DNA of 64,000 nucleotides from Methanoregula formicica SMSP (GCF_000327485.1 NC_019943.1:2294001-2358000), one strand, 5' to 3'; positions 1 through 8,343 are shown, counted from the first letter of the stretch. The notes: generated from the letters alone by a model not told the origin. Program-made: numbers and translations.

Positions 1-423
1 TCCCCGTCCTGGTACCTGCTGGATACGGTCGTTTCAAAGGCCTGCATCAGGGAGCTGCCCTGCCGGAACCTCTGTTCCGGAACCGGGGTCTTCGCCGACC
101 CGATGCTGGAGAAGGTCTTTTTTAACCTCTTTGACAATGCCTGCCGCCACGGGGAGCATGCAACGGAGGTGGTTGTCCGCTGCGAGAGAAAAGGGGATGA
201 ACTCACCATCGTCGTGGAGGACAACGGGATTGGGATCCCGGATAACGAGAAGGAGAAGATCTTCGGGAAGGGGTTTGGGAAGAACACGGGGTTTGGTCTC
301 TTTTTAGTCCGGGAGATCCTCTCGATCACGGGGATCACGATACGGGAGACAGGGACACCCGGTAAGGGAGCACGCTTCGAGATCCTCGTTCCCCGCGAAT
401 GCTGGCGGAAGAACGGGGCGTAA
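1..423 (+). CDS. Sensor histidine kinase, C-terminal part (cut by window edge)
   Basis: The reading frame is open from the first base, so the 5' end lies outside the window. The visible 140 residues are an HATPase_c ATP-binding domain: N box (NLFDNACRHGEH), G1 box (DNGIGIP) and G2 region (GKNTGFGLFLV). It should phosphorylate a histidine on the missing part and signal to a receiver. The C-terminus closely resembles that of the kinase at 59501-61666 (RHGEH, NTGFG, GKGARFEI), so the two are paralogues of the PAS-rich cytosolic kinases common in Methanomicrobiales. A 100 bp gap with a strong TATA box separates it from the next gene. Confidence 0.9.
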   Translation, partial: SPSWYLLDTVVSKACIRELPCRNLCSGTGVFADPMLEKVFFNLFDNACRHGEHATEVVVRCERKGDELTIVVEDNGIGIPDNEKEKIFGKGFGKNTGFGLFLVREILSITGITIRETGTPGKGARFEILVPRECWRKNGA

Positions 424-490
424 GAGGCAGATGCCGGTCGTTTGTCCGTCGCTGCTGCCCGCCATTACGAAAACGGCCCGACAGAAACTG

Positions 491-506
491 TTATTATATA
501 TAAATT
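491..506 (+). promoter_or_regulatory. TATA-box promoter of the 524 kinase operon
   Basis: An AT-rich stretch (TTATTATATATAAATT) lies about 25 nt before the ATG at 524, in an otherwise GC-rich region. This is the archaeal TATA spacing expected for a leaderless or near-leaderless transcript, and no Shine-Dalgarno sequence precedes the ATG. Confidence 0.6.
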
Positions 507-523
507 AGTATTCCCTCATATCC

Positions 524-2437
524 ATGAGCCTCCAGTCCCGCGTCCTGATCCTCTACCTCTGCATCGCTGTACTGGTACTCATCCTCATTGGCGGGGTGCT
601 CCCGGCAACCCTGCACAAGCAGAACCTTGACACGGTCTCCGCCGATTCGATCAGCCAGCTCCGGCACATCGATTTTGCCCTTACCACCTTCATCGATGAG
701 GCAAAGCACGACGTTGCCGAGCTCGCGCTCAACGAGGACGTCCGTACCAGGGAGGACGCGGGATTCACGCAGTTTTTGAATGCCTCCGAGGAGACCTTCC
801 GGTATTCCTACAGTGACAGGGAACTCGCGATCATCGCTGTCCTGAAGGGTTACCAGGTCTCCCACCCGTACGTCAGCTCGGTGTACATGGGCCGGGAGAA
901 CGGGGCCTTCGTGCGGTCCTTCCCCCGGCGGCCCACGGCCTACGATCCCCGCGAACGCCCGTGGTACATCCTTGCAAAGGAGCACCCCGGAGAGGTCTCG
1001 GTGACGGAGCCCTACAAGGCCGTCACGACAGATGACGTGAACATCGGGATCGTAAGCCCGCTCCAGCACCCGGACGGGACCGTCTATGGCGTCGTGGGAG
1101 TGGACATCACGCTCGTCAACCTGACCAGTTACATCACCTCGGTCGGCCGGGTGGGAGGCAGGGAGATGATCCTCACCGATGGGAAAGGGACGATCCTTGC
1201 CGCACAGGACCCGGCGCTGCTCTACCATCCGGTGAGCGATGTCCTCGGCGACAAGACTCCCGCGTTCCTCTCCTCGCAGGACGGTGTGCTTGTCCTCGAC
1301 GGATCCTACCTGATGTATTACACGTCCCCGGAGCTGGGCTGGAAGATCGGGACGTTCGTCCCGTTCACCGCGATCGAGGAGGAGATCAATGCATCCATCC
1401 AGCGGATCCTCCTCTTCGTGCTCCTGGCTCTCGTCCTGCTCAGCGTCATCACGATCCTTGCCCTCCGCTACACCGTGATCCGGCCGCTTACCGCCCTGAC
1501 CGAAGTGAGCCGGAGGATCGCCGAGACCGGCGACCCGGAGCAGGAGATCGAGGTCACCGGCACCGGCGAGATCGCGACCCTGTCCCGGTCGTTCCGGGCA
1601 ATGGTGGAGAAGATCCACAGCGAGAAGACGGGACGGGAGCGGGCCCTCCTCCAGCTGGAGGCCTACCGCGATCACCTCGAAGAGATCGTTGCGGAACGGA
1701 CCCGCGAGCTGGCACAGGCCAAGGAGGCCGCCGAGTCGGCCGACCGTCTCAAGTCCGCGTTCCTTGCCACGATGTCCCACGAGCTCCGGACACCCCTCAA
1801 CTCGATCATCGGCTTCTCGGGCGTGCTCGGGCAGGAGCTGGCCGGGCCCCTCAATGACGAACAGAAGAAGCAGCTTGGCATGATCTCCGACAGCGCAGAG
1901 CACCTGCTTGCCCTGATCAACGATGTCCTGGACATCTCGAAGATCGAGGCCGGCCAGCTGAAGGTCGAAGCCGGGGCCGTGGAGGCCCGCCCGCTGCTTG
2001 AGAAGGCCGTCCGCACGGTGAAGCCGCTTGCCGAAGGAAAAAACCTCGCGCTGGACCTGGAGATCGACCCGGGGGCGGGGACGGTGATCGCGGACAGCCG
2101 GCGCTTCGAGCAGGTGCTCCTGAATCTCCTCTCGAATGCCATCAAGTTCACCGACAAGGGCTCGGTCCGCGTCCGCTGTACGGCTGAGGGGGCCATGGTC
2201 CGCATCAGTGTCACGGATACGGGGAGAGGGATTCAGAAAGAATACCTGGAGCGGCTGTTCAGGCCGTTCACGCAGATCGAGACCGGCCTTTCACGGAAGT
2301 ACGAGGGCACCGGCCTCGGGCTTTCGATCTCAGAGCGGCTTGTCGCCCTGATGGGAGGAGAGATCACGGTGGAGAGTGAACCGGGCAGGGGGAGCACCTT
2401 CTCCTTCACCCTTCCCCGAAAGCGGAGTGCATCATGA
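524..2437 (+). CDS. Membrane sensor histidine kinase (dCACHE-HAMP-HisKA-HATPase)
   Basis: 637 residues. An N-terminal membrane helix (about 7-29), an extracellular dCACHE-type ligand domain (about 35-290, with RPWY and GVVGVDITL typical of the fold), a second helix (about 291-313), a HAMP linker, a coiled coil, HisKA with the phospho-acceptor in SHELRTPLN (His419), and HATPase_c with [15 protein letters not shown] and GTGLGLSI. It should sense an external small molecule and autophosphorylate. The stop overlaps the next start (ATGA), so the receiver at 2434 is very probably co-translated and its partner. Start choice is supported by the TATA box 25 nt upstream. Confidence 0.93.
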   Translation: MSLQSRVLILYLCIAVLVLILIGGVLPATLHKQNLDTVSADSISQLRHIDFALTTFIDEAKHDVAELALNEDVRTREDAGFTQFLNASEETFRYSYSDRELAIIAVLKGYQVSHPYVSSVYMGRENGAFVRSFPRRPTAYDPRERPWYILAKEHPGEVSVTEPYKAVTTDDVNIGIVSPLQHPDGTVYGVVGVDITLVNLTSYITSVGRVGGREMILTDGKGTILAAQDPALLYHPVSDVLGDKTPAFLSSQDGVLVLDGSYLMYYTSPELGWKIGTFVPFTAIEEEINASIQRILLFVLLALVLLSVITILALRYTVIRPLTALTEVSRRIAETGDPEQEIEVTGTGEIATLSRSFRAMVEKIHSEKTGRERALLQLEAYRDHLEEIVAERTRELAQAKEAAESADRLKSAFLATMSHELRTPLNSIIGFSGVLGQELAGPLNDEQKKQLGMISDSAEHLLALINDVLDISKIEAGQLKVEAGAVEARPLLEKAVRTVKPLAEGKNLALDLEIDPGAGTVIADSRRFEQVLLNLLSNAIKFTDKGSVRVRCTAEGAMVRISVTDTGRGIQKEYLERLFRPFTQIETGLSRKYEGTGLGLSISERLVALMGGEITVESEPGRGSTFSFTLPRKRSAS

Positions 2438-2826
2438 CGGTACGCGTGCTGTATATCGAGGACAATGACCAGAACTTCTATCTTGTGAACTTCATCCTCT
2501 CTGCAAAGGGCTGGACGGTGATCCGGGCAAACAACGGCAGGGAAGGAATCGACCTGGCAGTAAAGGAGGTGCCGGACGTAATCCTGCTCGACATCCTGCT
2601 CCCCGTGATGGACGGGTACGCCACCGCACGGGAACTGCGAAAACTTCCCGGGCTTTCCATGACGCCCATTATCGCCGTCACCTCCTATGCCATGGCAGGC
2701 GACCGCGAGAAGGCGCTTGCTGCCGGGTGCACCGCGTATATCGAGAAGCCCATCAACCCGAAGACCTTCACCGACCAGGTCAGCCGGTACCTGTCCCCCG
2801 GAAGCCCATGGGGTGAGGGGCCATGA
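2434..2826 (+). CDS. Single-domain response regulator (CheY-like receiver)
   Basis: 130 residues, one receiver domain and no output domain. The acidic pocket is E9-D10, the phospho-acceptor is Asp53 ([11 protein letters not shown]), followed by a conserved Thr/Ser (VTSY) and the Lys of EKPI. Overlaps the kinase upstream and the receiver-kinase downstream by 4 bp each, so three proteins form one translationally coupled phosphorelay. It most likely carries phosphate from the dCACHE kinase, perhaps to or through the next protein. Confidence 0.92.
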   Translation: MTVRVLYIEDNDQNFYLVNFILSAKGWTVIRANNGREGIDLAVKEVPDVILLDILLPVMDGYATARELRKLPGLSMTPIIAVTSYAMAGDREKALAAGCTAYIEKPINPKTFTDQVSRYLSPGSPWGEGP

Positions 2827-4079
2827 GACGGGTCCTCATTGCAGACGACAACCCGCGGAACAACTACCTGCTCGAGGCCATCCTGAAAGGGAACGGGTAC
2901 GAGGTGGTGCCGGCACAAAACGGCGCCGAGGCCCTTGACCGTGCACGGGAGGCACCCCCGGACCTGATCGTCACCGATATCCTGATGCCGGTGATGGACG
3001 GATTCGAGCTCTGCCGGCAGTGGAAAGCGGATGCGGTCCTGAAGACCATCCCGTTCATCTTCTATACGGCCACCTACACCGATCCAAAGGACGAGAAGTT
3101 CGCATTGAGCCTGGGAGCGGACCGGTTCCTGACAAAGCCGCAGAAGCCGGATGCCCTGCTCCGGGCGATCCAGGAAGTCCTTGCCGGGACCGGGGGCAAA
3201 ACGCCCGGCGCCCAAGGGCCGCTGGAAGGCGACGAAATGGAGGTGCTGCGGCAGTACAACGAGGTGCTCTTCCGCAAGCTGGAGAAGAAGATCCAGGAGC
3301 TCGAGACCGAGATCGCCGAGCGGAAGACTGCCGAGCAGCAGCGCGAACTGGTGATCCGGGCGCTCGAACACAAGAACGACGAGCTTGCCCGGTTCACGTA
3401 CACCGTCTCCCACGAGCTCAAAAACCCCCTCATCACCATCCAGGGCTTTGCCGGGCTGATCGAGGACGAGCTTGCCCGGGGCGCCCCGGAACCCGCCAAG
3501 CTCCTCGAGCATACGAGACGGATCTCCGCTGCCGTGAAGACGCTGGCATCGCTCCTCTCCGACCTTCTCAAGCTCTCCCGGGCGGGACAGAGCGCCTGGC
3601 AGCCGGTGCCTGTTGCGCTCGCCACGGTCATTGACGAAGCAACCGCCCTCCTGTTCAGGCCCCTCGCTGAGAACCGCGTCCGGCTCGAGATCGCGCCCGA
3701 CCTCCCTGTCGTCACGGCCGATCCCGCCCGCCTGCGGGAGGTCTACCTCAACCTGATCGAGAACGCGGTCAAGTTCCGCGGAAGCCAGGAGAATTTGGTC
3801 ATCACCATCGGCGTGGACCGGGACGGGGGTGACCCGGTCTTCTTTGTCCGGGACAACGGGGCGGGCATCGACCGCGCCTACCTGGACCGGATCTTCAACC
3901 TCTTCGAGAAACTGGACGCAGAGACACCGGGCACCGGGGTCGGCCTTGCCATCGTGAAGCGTATCATCGAGGTGCATGGCGGAACGATCCGGGCGGAGTC
4001 GGAAGGGCCCGGGGAAGGGACTACGTTCCGGTTCACCCTCCCGGGGCGGTACCCGGGCACGCTTCCGGAGGTCCCGTAA
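2823..4079 (+). CDS. Receiver-histidine kinase hybrid (REC-HisKA-HATPase)
   Basis: 418 residues, soluble. Receiver domain at 1-120 with D8-D9 and phospho-acceptor Asp52 (TDILMPVMDG), a coiled coil (about 140-185), HisKA with SHELKNPL (His197) and HATPase_c with NLIENAVKF, DNGAGI and TGVGLAIV. The receiver-first order suggests the kinase is controlled by phosphorylation of its own N-terminus, probably by the dCACHE kinase two genes upstream. Last gene of the operon. An unusual sensor-less kinase, but the architecture is frequent in methanogens. Confidence 0.92.
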   Translation: MRRVLIADDNPRNNYLLEAILKGNGYEVVPAQNGAEALDRAREAPPDLIVTDILMPVMDGFELCRQWKADAVLKTIPFIFYTATYTDPKDEKFALSLGADRFLTKPQKPDALLRAIQEVLAGTGGKTPGAQGPLEGDEMEVLRQYNEVLFRKLEKKIQELETEIAERKTAEQQRELVIRALEHKNDELARFTYTVSHELKNPLITIQGFAGLIEDELARGAPEPAKLLEHTRRISAAVKTLASLLSDLLKLSRAGQSAWQPVPVALATVIDEATALLFRPLAENRVRLEIAPDLPVVTADPARLREVYLNLIENAVKFRGSQENLVITIGVDRDGGDPVFFVRDNGAGIDRAYLDRIFNLFEKLDAETPGTGVGLAIVKRIIEVHGGTIRAESEGPGEGTTFRFTLPGRYPGTLPEVP

Positions 4080-4107
4080 AGGATCGCTTTTTCCGGCTGG
4101 AAAAGGT

Positions 4108-4353
4108 TCACCGCTTTTTTTCCATCTTCTTTTCCCTTAAATCCCCGCTGGCAAGGATATCCCCGTCAATAAATTTCTGGAATTCCTTTGGTTTTCGTTC
4201 CCGCAGATATATTACCCCGAGCGTATGCAGGGCGAAATCGGTAACATGCAAAGACGAGAGATCGGCCCGTTTAAAAAATGCCTTGTCTTCCTCCACACGC
4301 GAGCGGCGGAGTATGTATCCGAGGAAAATATTGGTATCCAGAAGATACATCAT
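4108..4353 (-). pseudogene. Truncated PIN-domain toxin
   Basis: 81 residues starting MMYLLDTNIFLGYILRR, the first beta strand and first catalytic aspartate of a PIN ribonuclease (VapC-like). PIN toxins run to about 130 residues; this one stops after ~60 recognisable residues and then has a lysine-rich tail, so the later acidic active-site residues are missing. It starts directly after the antitoxin stop (TGA then ATG), the usual toxin-antitoxin layout. Probably inactive; the 3' half was lost next to the kinase operon, which ends only 28 bp away. Confidence 0.65.
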
Positions 4354-4581
4354 TCAATCCCGCCATTCATTGGCCTTGTGCCGGAGATCGACCGATGAAT
4401 ACTGGGATCCAAGCTCCTCAAGCGAGCCTTCGGCAACACACATGAATTGTGTCGGGGATTGTGTCGGGGAACGTTTTTTTGAACGCTTTACCAGCTCGTC
4501 GATATAGTGCTCCGCTTCTTCCTTCAGGTCAGGAGGCAGGGTGCGGATTTTATCTTCAACGGAACCGGATGAGGAGGACAT
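4354..4581 (-). CDS. DUF2281-like antitoxin
   Basis: 75 residues. The N-terminal half (IRTLPPDLKEEAEHYIDELVKR) matches the helical start of DUF2281-type antitoxins, which pair with PIN toxins. The C-terminal half is polar and probably wraps the toxin. Its stop abuts the start of the truncated PIN gene. An ATAAAATAG box about 12-20 nt before the ATG suggests a near-leaderless transcript. With the toxin truncated, the antitoxin may be a relic or may act in trans on another PIN protein such as that at 29930-30451. Confidence 0.6.
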   Translation of the reverse strand: MSSSSGSVEDKIRTLPPDLKEEAEHYIDELVKRSKKRSPTQSPTQFMCVAEGSLEELGSQYSSVDLRHKANEWRD

Positions 4582-4686
4582 TGTCGTACTATTTTATTGA
4601 TGCTGGTGAATACAATCCATTCGTTATACCAGATAACAACACGCAGGAAACGGTCTCCTGCCGGTTGTACGGGTAAAAAAGGGGAA

Positions 4687-4917
4687 TTATCCCCCGGTCT
4701 TTCTCACCAGGTGCTTCAGGAAGAGTACCTGGCCCATACCAGGGAATTCCCGCCAGGATCCCAACGATCCTCTCCGCTGTCCCGGGTCCACGATCTCCTC
4801 CAGCACGAGGCCGGCAATAGCAAGGAAGAGGGTCCAGAAGACCTTTTTTACCTGTTCTTTCTTTCCCAGCGTTTCTGCGATCACTTCCGTGTCGGTCCTG
4901 GTGGCAAGCCGGATCAT
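4687..4917 (-). CDS. Small protein with one membrane segment, unknown
   Basis: 76 residues; not recognised. One hydrophobic stretch (VFWTLFLAIAGLVLEEIV), a charged N-terminus and a basic C-terminus. Its ATG overlaps the stop of the upstream small membrane gene (ATGA), so they form a coupled pair. A GGGGAATTATCCCC hairpin lies at its 3' end and may terminate the unit. Last gene of the small-gene cluster running leftward from 6953. Confidence 0.45.
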   Translation of the reverse strand: MIRLATRTDTEVIAETLGKKEQVKKVFWTLFLAIAGLVLEEIVDPGQRRGSLGSWREFPGMGQVLFLKHLVRKTGG

Positions 4918-5201
4918 CTTCGGGATGACTCGAAGAACGCTAACGCGTTCTTCTCAACCTTCGGGTTCTGATGATCCCTCTGGAAGGCAAAAAGCGGCAG
5001 GAAGAGGAGGACGGCGCCGATCACCGCGAGCGGGGCAGCAGTCTTCTGTGCGAAGAAGACCCCGGCCGGCACCGCGATAGTCGCAGCCATCATGCCGGCC
5101 ATGAACGCCTCGCTGAAAAAGAACCAGCTCTTCTTCTCAGTGATTATGGCCTGCTCTTCCCCGTTGAGTTCGTTCGCGTCAAACCCGCCGATCGCGTGCA
5201 A
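4914..5201 (-). CDS. Small two-helix membrane protein with repeat-encoded tail
   Basis: 95 residues, not recognised. Two hydrophobic helices (about 36-53 and 55-73) after a polar N-terminus. The last ~21 residues (from QRDHQNP onward) are encoded by hairpin-repeat copy 1 (4932-4978), so the natural C-terminus has probably been replaced by the repeat. Coupled to the following gene by a 4 bp overlap. A holin-like or scaffold role is conceivable from size and topology only. Confidence 0.45.
   Translation of the reverse strand: MHAIGGFDANELNGEEQAIITEKKSWFFFSEAFMAGMMAATIAVPAGVFFAQKTAAPLAVIGAVLLFLPLFAFQRDHQNPKVEKNALAFFESSRR
4932..4978 (+). repeat. Two-hairpin repeat, copy 1
   Basis: Stem 1 GAAGAACGC / GCGTTCTTC with loop TAAC, then TC, then a 7-nt spacer (AACCTTC), then stem 2 GGGTTC / GATCCC with loop TGAT (one mismatch). 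It encodes the tail of the 4914-5201 protein on the other strand. Same architecture as copies 2-6. Confidence 0.75.
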
Positions 5202-5315
5202 GGACCCCGCACCGGAACGCGGCGATGGATGAGGCGACGGGGGGGCCCGGTTGTTCTGGTGCGCCGGTGTCGCTCATTCCCTCTCGCTGCTCCCGTCCGC
5301 CATGATAGCAAACGC

Positions 5316-5355
5316 GAAGAACTTCGTTCTTCTCGTGGTCAGGGCCTGACGGCCC
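5316..5355 (+). repeat. Two-hairpin repeat, copy 2
   Basis: Stem 1 GAAGAAC / GTTCTTC with loop TTC, then TC, 7-nt spacer GTGGTCA, stem 2 GGGCC / GGCCC with loop TGAC. Lies in tandem with copy 3, 10 bp apart, between the genes at 4914 and 5410. Confidence 0.8.
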
Positions 5356-5365
5356 TTATCGAGTC

Positions 5366-5409
5366 GAAGATTACTTTGTAATCTTCTCCTGTTTCGGGTC
5401 TGATGACCC
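5366..5409 (+). repeat. Two-hairpin repeat, copy 3
   Basis: Stem 1 GAAGATTAC / GTAATCTTC with loop TTT, then TC, 7-nt spacer CTGTTTC, stem 2 GGGTC / GACCC with loop TGAT. It directly abuts the stop codon of the minus-strand gene 5410-5883. Confidence 0.8.
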
Positions 5410-5883
5410 TCAACAGAAATCATCGCTTCGCTCGCCTCCGATGACCATCTCAAACGCCGGGCTCACGTACCCGCCATTTGCCGGGCTGAAGTCCCGGGCA
5501 AGACCGGGCCGCTTTCGTTTCGCGGTCCGGAACCGGACCGTGTGGGTGCCCATGGCCCGGGGATACACCCGGCGCCCGGTCACGTCCCGCATCTCCCGGT
5601 ACGGCGGGACCTCGAACCAGTCCGGCCAGAACCGGACGCCGCGGGGGATGTCGGTTCCCCGCATGAGGTCCGGCAGGCGCTGCGGCTGCATGTTGTCGTA
5701 GATGACATCCACGATCAGGTCCGCTTCGCCCGGGGTGTCGCCCAGGTCGAGCTCGTAGAAGACCGGGTTTCTCCGCACTTCTTCGAGCGTGAGCGGCGTC
5801 TCTTTGGTGAGCGGCTCAAGACCGGAGAACGTGCCGCGGTACAGGCCCGTCACGGTTGCGGCCGGCCCTGTCTCACCGGGCAT
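5410..5883 (-). CDS. Conserved-looking hypothetical protein of the small-gene cluster
   Basis: 157 residues from the ATG at 5883, chosen because it overlaps the stop of the 54-residue gene upstream by 11 bp; codons further 5' read as the out-of-frame shadow of that gene. No family recognised. The body is rich in Pro, Arg and aromatic residues, has no membrane helix, and reads as a compact beta-rich domain (GLYRGTFSG, FYELDLGD, GVRFWPDWFEV, THTVRFR). It ends exactly where repeat copy 3 begins. Function unknown; position between a structural-like protein and small membrane proteins recalls virus or element morphogenesis genes, which is only inference. Confidence 0.5.
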   Translation of the reverse strand: MPGETGPAATVTGLYRGTFSGLEPLTKETPLTLEEVRRNPVFYELDLGDTPGEADLIVDVIYDNMQPQRLPDLMRGTDIPRGVRFWPDWFEVPPYREMRDVTGRRVYPRAMGTHTVRFRTAKRKRPGLARDFSPANGGYVSPAFEMVIGGERSDDFC

Positions 5884-6037
5884 GCTGTGCCCCCGTGAAT
5901 TCTTCATGCTCGGCGCGGAGGGCCTTGAACTCCTCCACGATCTCGTCGTACCTGCCGATCTTCTGGTGGATGGCAAAGAGCAGCGGGTAGAGGGGGAGGA
6001 CGGCGCCGAGGGTTATGGTGATGATTTCTGTGTTCAT
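5873..6037 (-). CDS. 54-residue single-helix membrane protein
   Basis: Too short for most gene finders. ATG at 6037, stop at 5873-5875. One N-terminal membrane helix (about residues 4-23, hydrophobic) followed by a charged amphipathic helix (KIGRYDEIVEEFKALRAEHE), probably a coiled coil. Its end overlaps the next gene start, which supports it being real. The architecture is like the tiny YvrJ proteins of Firmicutes that also sit in clusters of small orphan genes, but no homology is claimed. Confidence 0.55.
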   Translation of the reverse strand: MNTEIITITLGAVLPLYPLLFAIHQKIGRYDEIVEEFKALRAEHEEFTGAQHAR

Positions 6038-6149
6038 GATGTGTAGCCTCAAATATGATGAGAGGAGATTTTGCCTCCTCCTTTTTTCCCTTCACTCCTC
6101 TGATGTTCCTTCCGCGAAATGGACTCCCCCCTTACGCCAGCCCTGACTC

Positions 6150-6193
6150 GAAGAACCTTGCAGGTTCTTCTCGTGTCTCGGGTCTGAAGACCC
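6150..6193 (+). repeat. Two-hairpin repeat, copy 4
   Basis: Stem 1 GAAGAACC / GGTTCTTC with loop TTGCA, then TC, 7-nt spacer GTGTCTC, stem 2 GGGTC / GACCC with loop TGAA. Lies between the minus-strand genes 6450-6953 and 5873-6037. Confidence 0.82.
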
Positions 6194-6297
6194 TCAACAC
6201 CCCCCAAGGGGACGGGGGCGTTTGTGATTCCTCCGCATTTCCTTAACGCAATACACTTACGAATTTACTCAGGTAATGCCGAGGCATCGCAACCGGG

Positions 6298-6331
6298 GGT
6301 GCCCACGCGGCGGGGCGGAGCCCCGAGAGCG
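6298..6331 (-). repeat. TGACGCTC-type intergenic repeat
   Basis: Read on the minus strand: TGACGCTCTCGGGGCTCC then GCCCCG and a GTGGGC end. It is followed leftward by other degenerate hairpins. The same element occurs after the gene at 49085 and in variant forms at 23.8, 29.9, 31.6, 35.0 and 36.2 kb. The GGGGCTCCGCCCC core is a strong hairpin and may act as a 3' processing or termination element. Confidence 0.55.
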
Positions 6332-6449
6332 TCAGAGATCTTCAGCTCTGATGACTCCCGGGCATTCGAAGATTGGTTGCTGTTGTCCTTGTTACTAAGA
6401 GGATTCTTGAAACCTCTCCGACTCTCCGCCATCAGATTCTGAAGAATGT

Positions 6450-6953
6450 TCAGGCTAACGCCGGGACGGTGTCCGCCCAGGTCTCGACACGGGTCCGGAT
6501 TGCATCATCCGAGTACGAGGTGATGCTGACCGATTCGCGGCCGAACGTAACCATGTAAATCTCTCCGCTGGCATCGTGGCACTTCAGGGTAGCCGAGTAG
6601 GTCTCTTTGTTCGTGTCCCGGACCGGTGTTCCCCCATGAGCGGTTGCGAGGGTAGTGTTGTCGAGGAGTGCGGTTGCGCCGGCATTGAACCCGGCAACCG
6701 TGTTGAATTTTGCCGAGTCGCTTCCTACGGACTTGGCATCGTTGTCCTGGTACACGACCTTTGCCACGTAATTCTCTTTGGTCTTCTCCACCGGCGCGTG
6801 GTTGACACCAGCGCTCTCGTAGGCTGTGCAGGCAAACGGGTTGTCGGTGACGACCGACAAGACGATCGTGTTGAACGCTGTCACATTCTCGATCGGGGCC
6901 GCGAGCTTGCGGACCGCCGACTTTACTACGGTTTTCTGTACGAAATCTGCCAT
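6450..6953 (-). CDS. Hypothetical protein heading the small-gene cluster
   Basis: 167 residues from the ATG at 6953, chosen because a strong ribosome site (AAAGGAGGAAAC) sits 7 nt upstream. Not recognised. No signal peptide or membrane helix; rich in Ala, Thr, Val, Asp and Ser, with an N-terminal basic segment and alternating beta-like stretches, ending in an acidic helix (RTRVETWADTVPALA). The strong ribosome site, composition and lead position suggest an abundant structural protein, possibly of a provirus or plasmid-derived element. That role is inference. Confidence 0.55.
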   Translation of the reverse strand: MADFVQKTVVKSAVRKLAAPIENVTAFNTIVLSVVTDNPFACTAYESAGVNHAPVEKTKENYVAKVVYQDNDAKSVGSDSAKFNTVAGFNAGATALLDNTTLATAHGGTPVRDTNKETYSATLKCHDASGEIYMVTFGRESVSITSYSDDAIRTRVETWADTVPALA

Positions 6954-7070
6954 TTTATGTTTCCTCCTTTCGTTGTTTTTTTCAGCAGGGGCAAGCCCCC
7001 GGCTCGTCCCCTTCAATTTCCCGGGAGATCTGCGCAAACCTCCCGGACCGGAAGAATGTTCTCCCGGGTC

Positions 7071-7119
7071 GAAGGGCAGTTTGCACTGCCCTTCTCATCC
7101 TCCAGGTTTTGTGAAACCT
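7071..7119 (+). repeat. Two-hairpin repeat, copy 5
   Basis: Stem 1 GAAGGGCAG / CTGCCCTTC with loop TTTGCA, then TC, 7-nt spacer ATCCTCC, stem 2 AGGTTT / AAACCT with loop TGTG. The stem sequences differ from the other copies on both arms, so pairing is kept by compensating changes. It lies in the upstream region of the 6953 gene. Confidence 0.75.
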
Positions 7120-7150
7120 GTCGGAGGTCTCGGGTTCCTTTGACATACAG

Positions 7151-7165
7151 TTATACGTCGTATAA
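7151..7165. promoter_or_regulatory. Perfect palindrome in the promoter of the 6953 gene
   Basis: TTATACGTCGTATAA is a perfect 7+1+7 palindrome, AT-rich, about 200 bp upstream of the minus-strand ATG at 6953 and just beyond repeat copy 5. It could be a repressor operator overlapping a TATA box. Only the symmetry and position support this. Confidence 0.4.
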
Positions 7166-7752
7166 TCACATGGGCTTTGATTATGGAGAGGTTTTTTTTA
7201 GAAACAGAGGGAAAATTCGGCGATTCTTACGAAACGGAAGATAATTTTCAGGAATTTTCAAGGAACAAAAATGTTCCTTTCATCATGTGAAGAGCCGGTT
7301 GAAGGACGGAATACCGCCAGACGGGGACTCAGGGAATACACATTCCCCGGGTTCCGGTATCCGGAACAGGATCCTGGCCGGTCCAGGCAGATCCATTCCC
7401 GTTTTAGGGGATACTATCACCCTCATACCTCCTCGTTTGCCCGTCCAAAGAGACATAAAGAGACACGTATCCGGGTTCAGAATGCCCGGGAATATACCAA
7501 TCCGGGCCTTAATTTCCGGATTCCGGAAAAAAGAGACATGCGATTTTGCGAATGAGACACGTAAAACCTCCCACAACGACCAAACGGAGCCCTTACAGGG
7601 GAGATTTGGGAAGACCCCCGGAATTCCCCTCCGGAGAGGGATCTTCAGAAGTGAGATCCCCCTTCGGGATGTTTGAGAGGAAGATCGCCGGGGGATGTTT
7701 TTTCAGACCCCCTGTGAACATGACTCTCGCAGTGCGGGATGAGATCTCTGGA
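7166..7752. other. Gene-free stretch
   Basis: No convincing gene. It holds a small hairpin (AAGGAAC / GTTCCTT, 7260-7279) and a GC-rich stretch with CCGGGTTCCGG-like short palindromes, plus a GGGATCT / AGATCCC stem near 7638-7660. Overlapping open frames on both strands have no protein-like composition. Confidence 0.5.
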
Positions 7753-8106
7753 TTACCCTGTCGGCCTCCCGTGCCGGTCAAGCTCTATGAGACACTTGTT
7801 TTCCAGCCGGAAGAACCGCATCGATCCAAACGGGCACCAGAGCCATAGTTCCCGGAGGATCTCCGAAACCAGGTCTGCTGAGCGGAGCAGCGCGAGTGTT
7901 TCCCTCTGCTGGATCTCGACTGCGGTAAGCGGTACACGGAGCTGCCGTGTCCGCTTTACCCGGACAACGATGATCCCGCCAGGGCCGATGATTATGAAAT
8001 CCCCGGGTGCCAGAGCATCCTGCCGGAAGAAGATCACCTGTCCCCGCACCTGTGCAAGCGGGAGAGCAGCTTCAAGCGCTTTTTTCGATGGCAGTCCCCG
8101 GCTCAT
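7753..8106 (-). CDS. Hypothetical protein, possible nuclease-fold
   Basis: 117 residues. The core GDFIIIGPGGIIVVRVKR has the strand-turn-strand pattern of PD-(D/E)XK nucleases with D then (R)VK; the usual Glu of the ExK pair reads Arg, so a degenerate or inactive version is possible. Starts with an ATGA overlap on the upstream gene, third and last in the 8679-7753 operon headed by leader L1. No membrane segment. Confidence 0.55.
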   Translation of the reverse strand: MSRGLPSKKALEAALPLAQVRGQVIFFRQDALAPGDFIIIGPGGIIVVRVKRTRQLRVPLTAVEIQQRETLALLRSADLVSEILRELWLWCPFGSMRFFRLENKCLIELDRHGRPTG

Positions 8107-8342
8107 TCGGGATCCCTCATGCCCTTCGATCGCTGGGCGGGATACTTCGCATGCGGGATTGCCGGCCGCAGTTCACGCTTTATGCTCCGCGTCCGGATGC
8201 TCATGGTGTATACATGCATGAAGGTCTTCTTGATCGTTACCCGTTCCAGTTCTTCGCCAAGTATCCGGATCGCGTTCTGGATCACGTGCGGGATGATAAA
8301 GAGAGGAACATCGGGCGTAACGATCGCAGCCCTGCGGGGCAT
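8103..8342 (-). CDS. Small hypothetical protein
   Basis: 79 residues from the ATG at 8342 (MPRRAAIVTPDVPLF), one base from the end of the upstream gene and overlapping the next by 4 bp. Upstream in-frame codons read as a shadow of the preceding gene. The first half is hydrophobic/alpha-beta (FIIPHVIQNAIRILGEELERV), the rest basic. Not recognised. The tight spacing on both sides implies a three-protein complex or pathway. Confidence 0.5.
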   Translation of the reverse strand: MPRRAAIVTPDVPLFIIPHVIQNAIRILGEELERVTIKKTFMHVYTMSIRTRSIKRELRPAIPHAKYPAQRSKGMRDPE

Positions 8343-8343
8343 G

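Noticed and set aside
494-1903. 469-codon open frame on the minus strand opposite the dCACHE kinase
   Set aside because: Long shadow frame of a GC-rich gene; no protein-like composition, no ribosome site.
2685-3977. 430-codon open frame opposite the receiver-kinase
   Set aside because: Same reason: shadow of the GC-rich gene on the plus strand.
5366-5409. TGATGA and CTGA in repeat stem 2 as C/D-box RNA motifs
   Set aside because: They result from the TGAN loop closed by GA pairs; other copies lack them and no guide or K-turn layout is present.
6398-6446. Seventh copy of the two-hairpin repeat
   Set aside because: Two stems with a TGAA loop are visible, but the spacer is 16 nt rather than TC plus 7; too degenerate to count.
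7283-7676. Overlapping open frames on both strands in the gene-free stretch
   Set aside because: Neither has plausible composition or a ribosome site; both arise from low stop density in GC-rich DNA.
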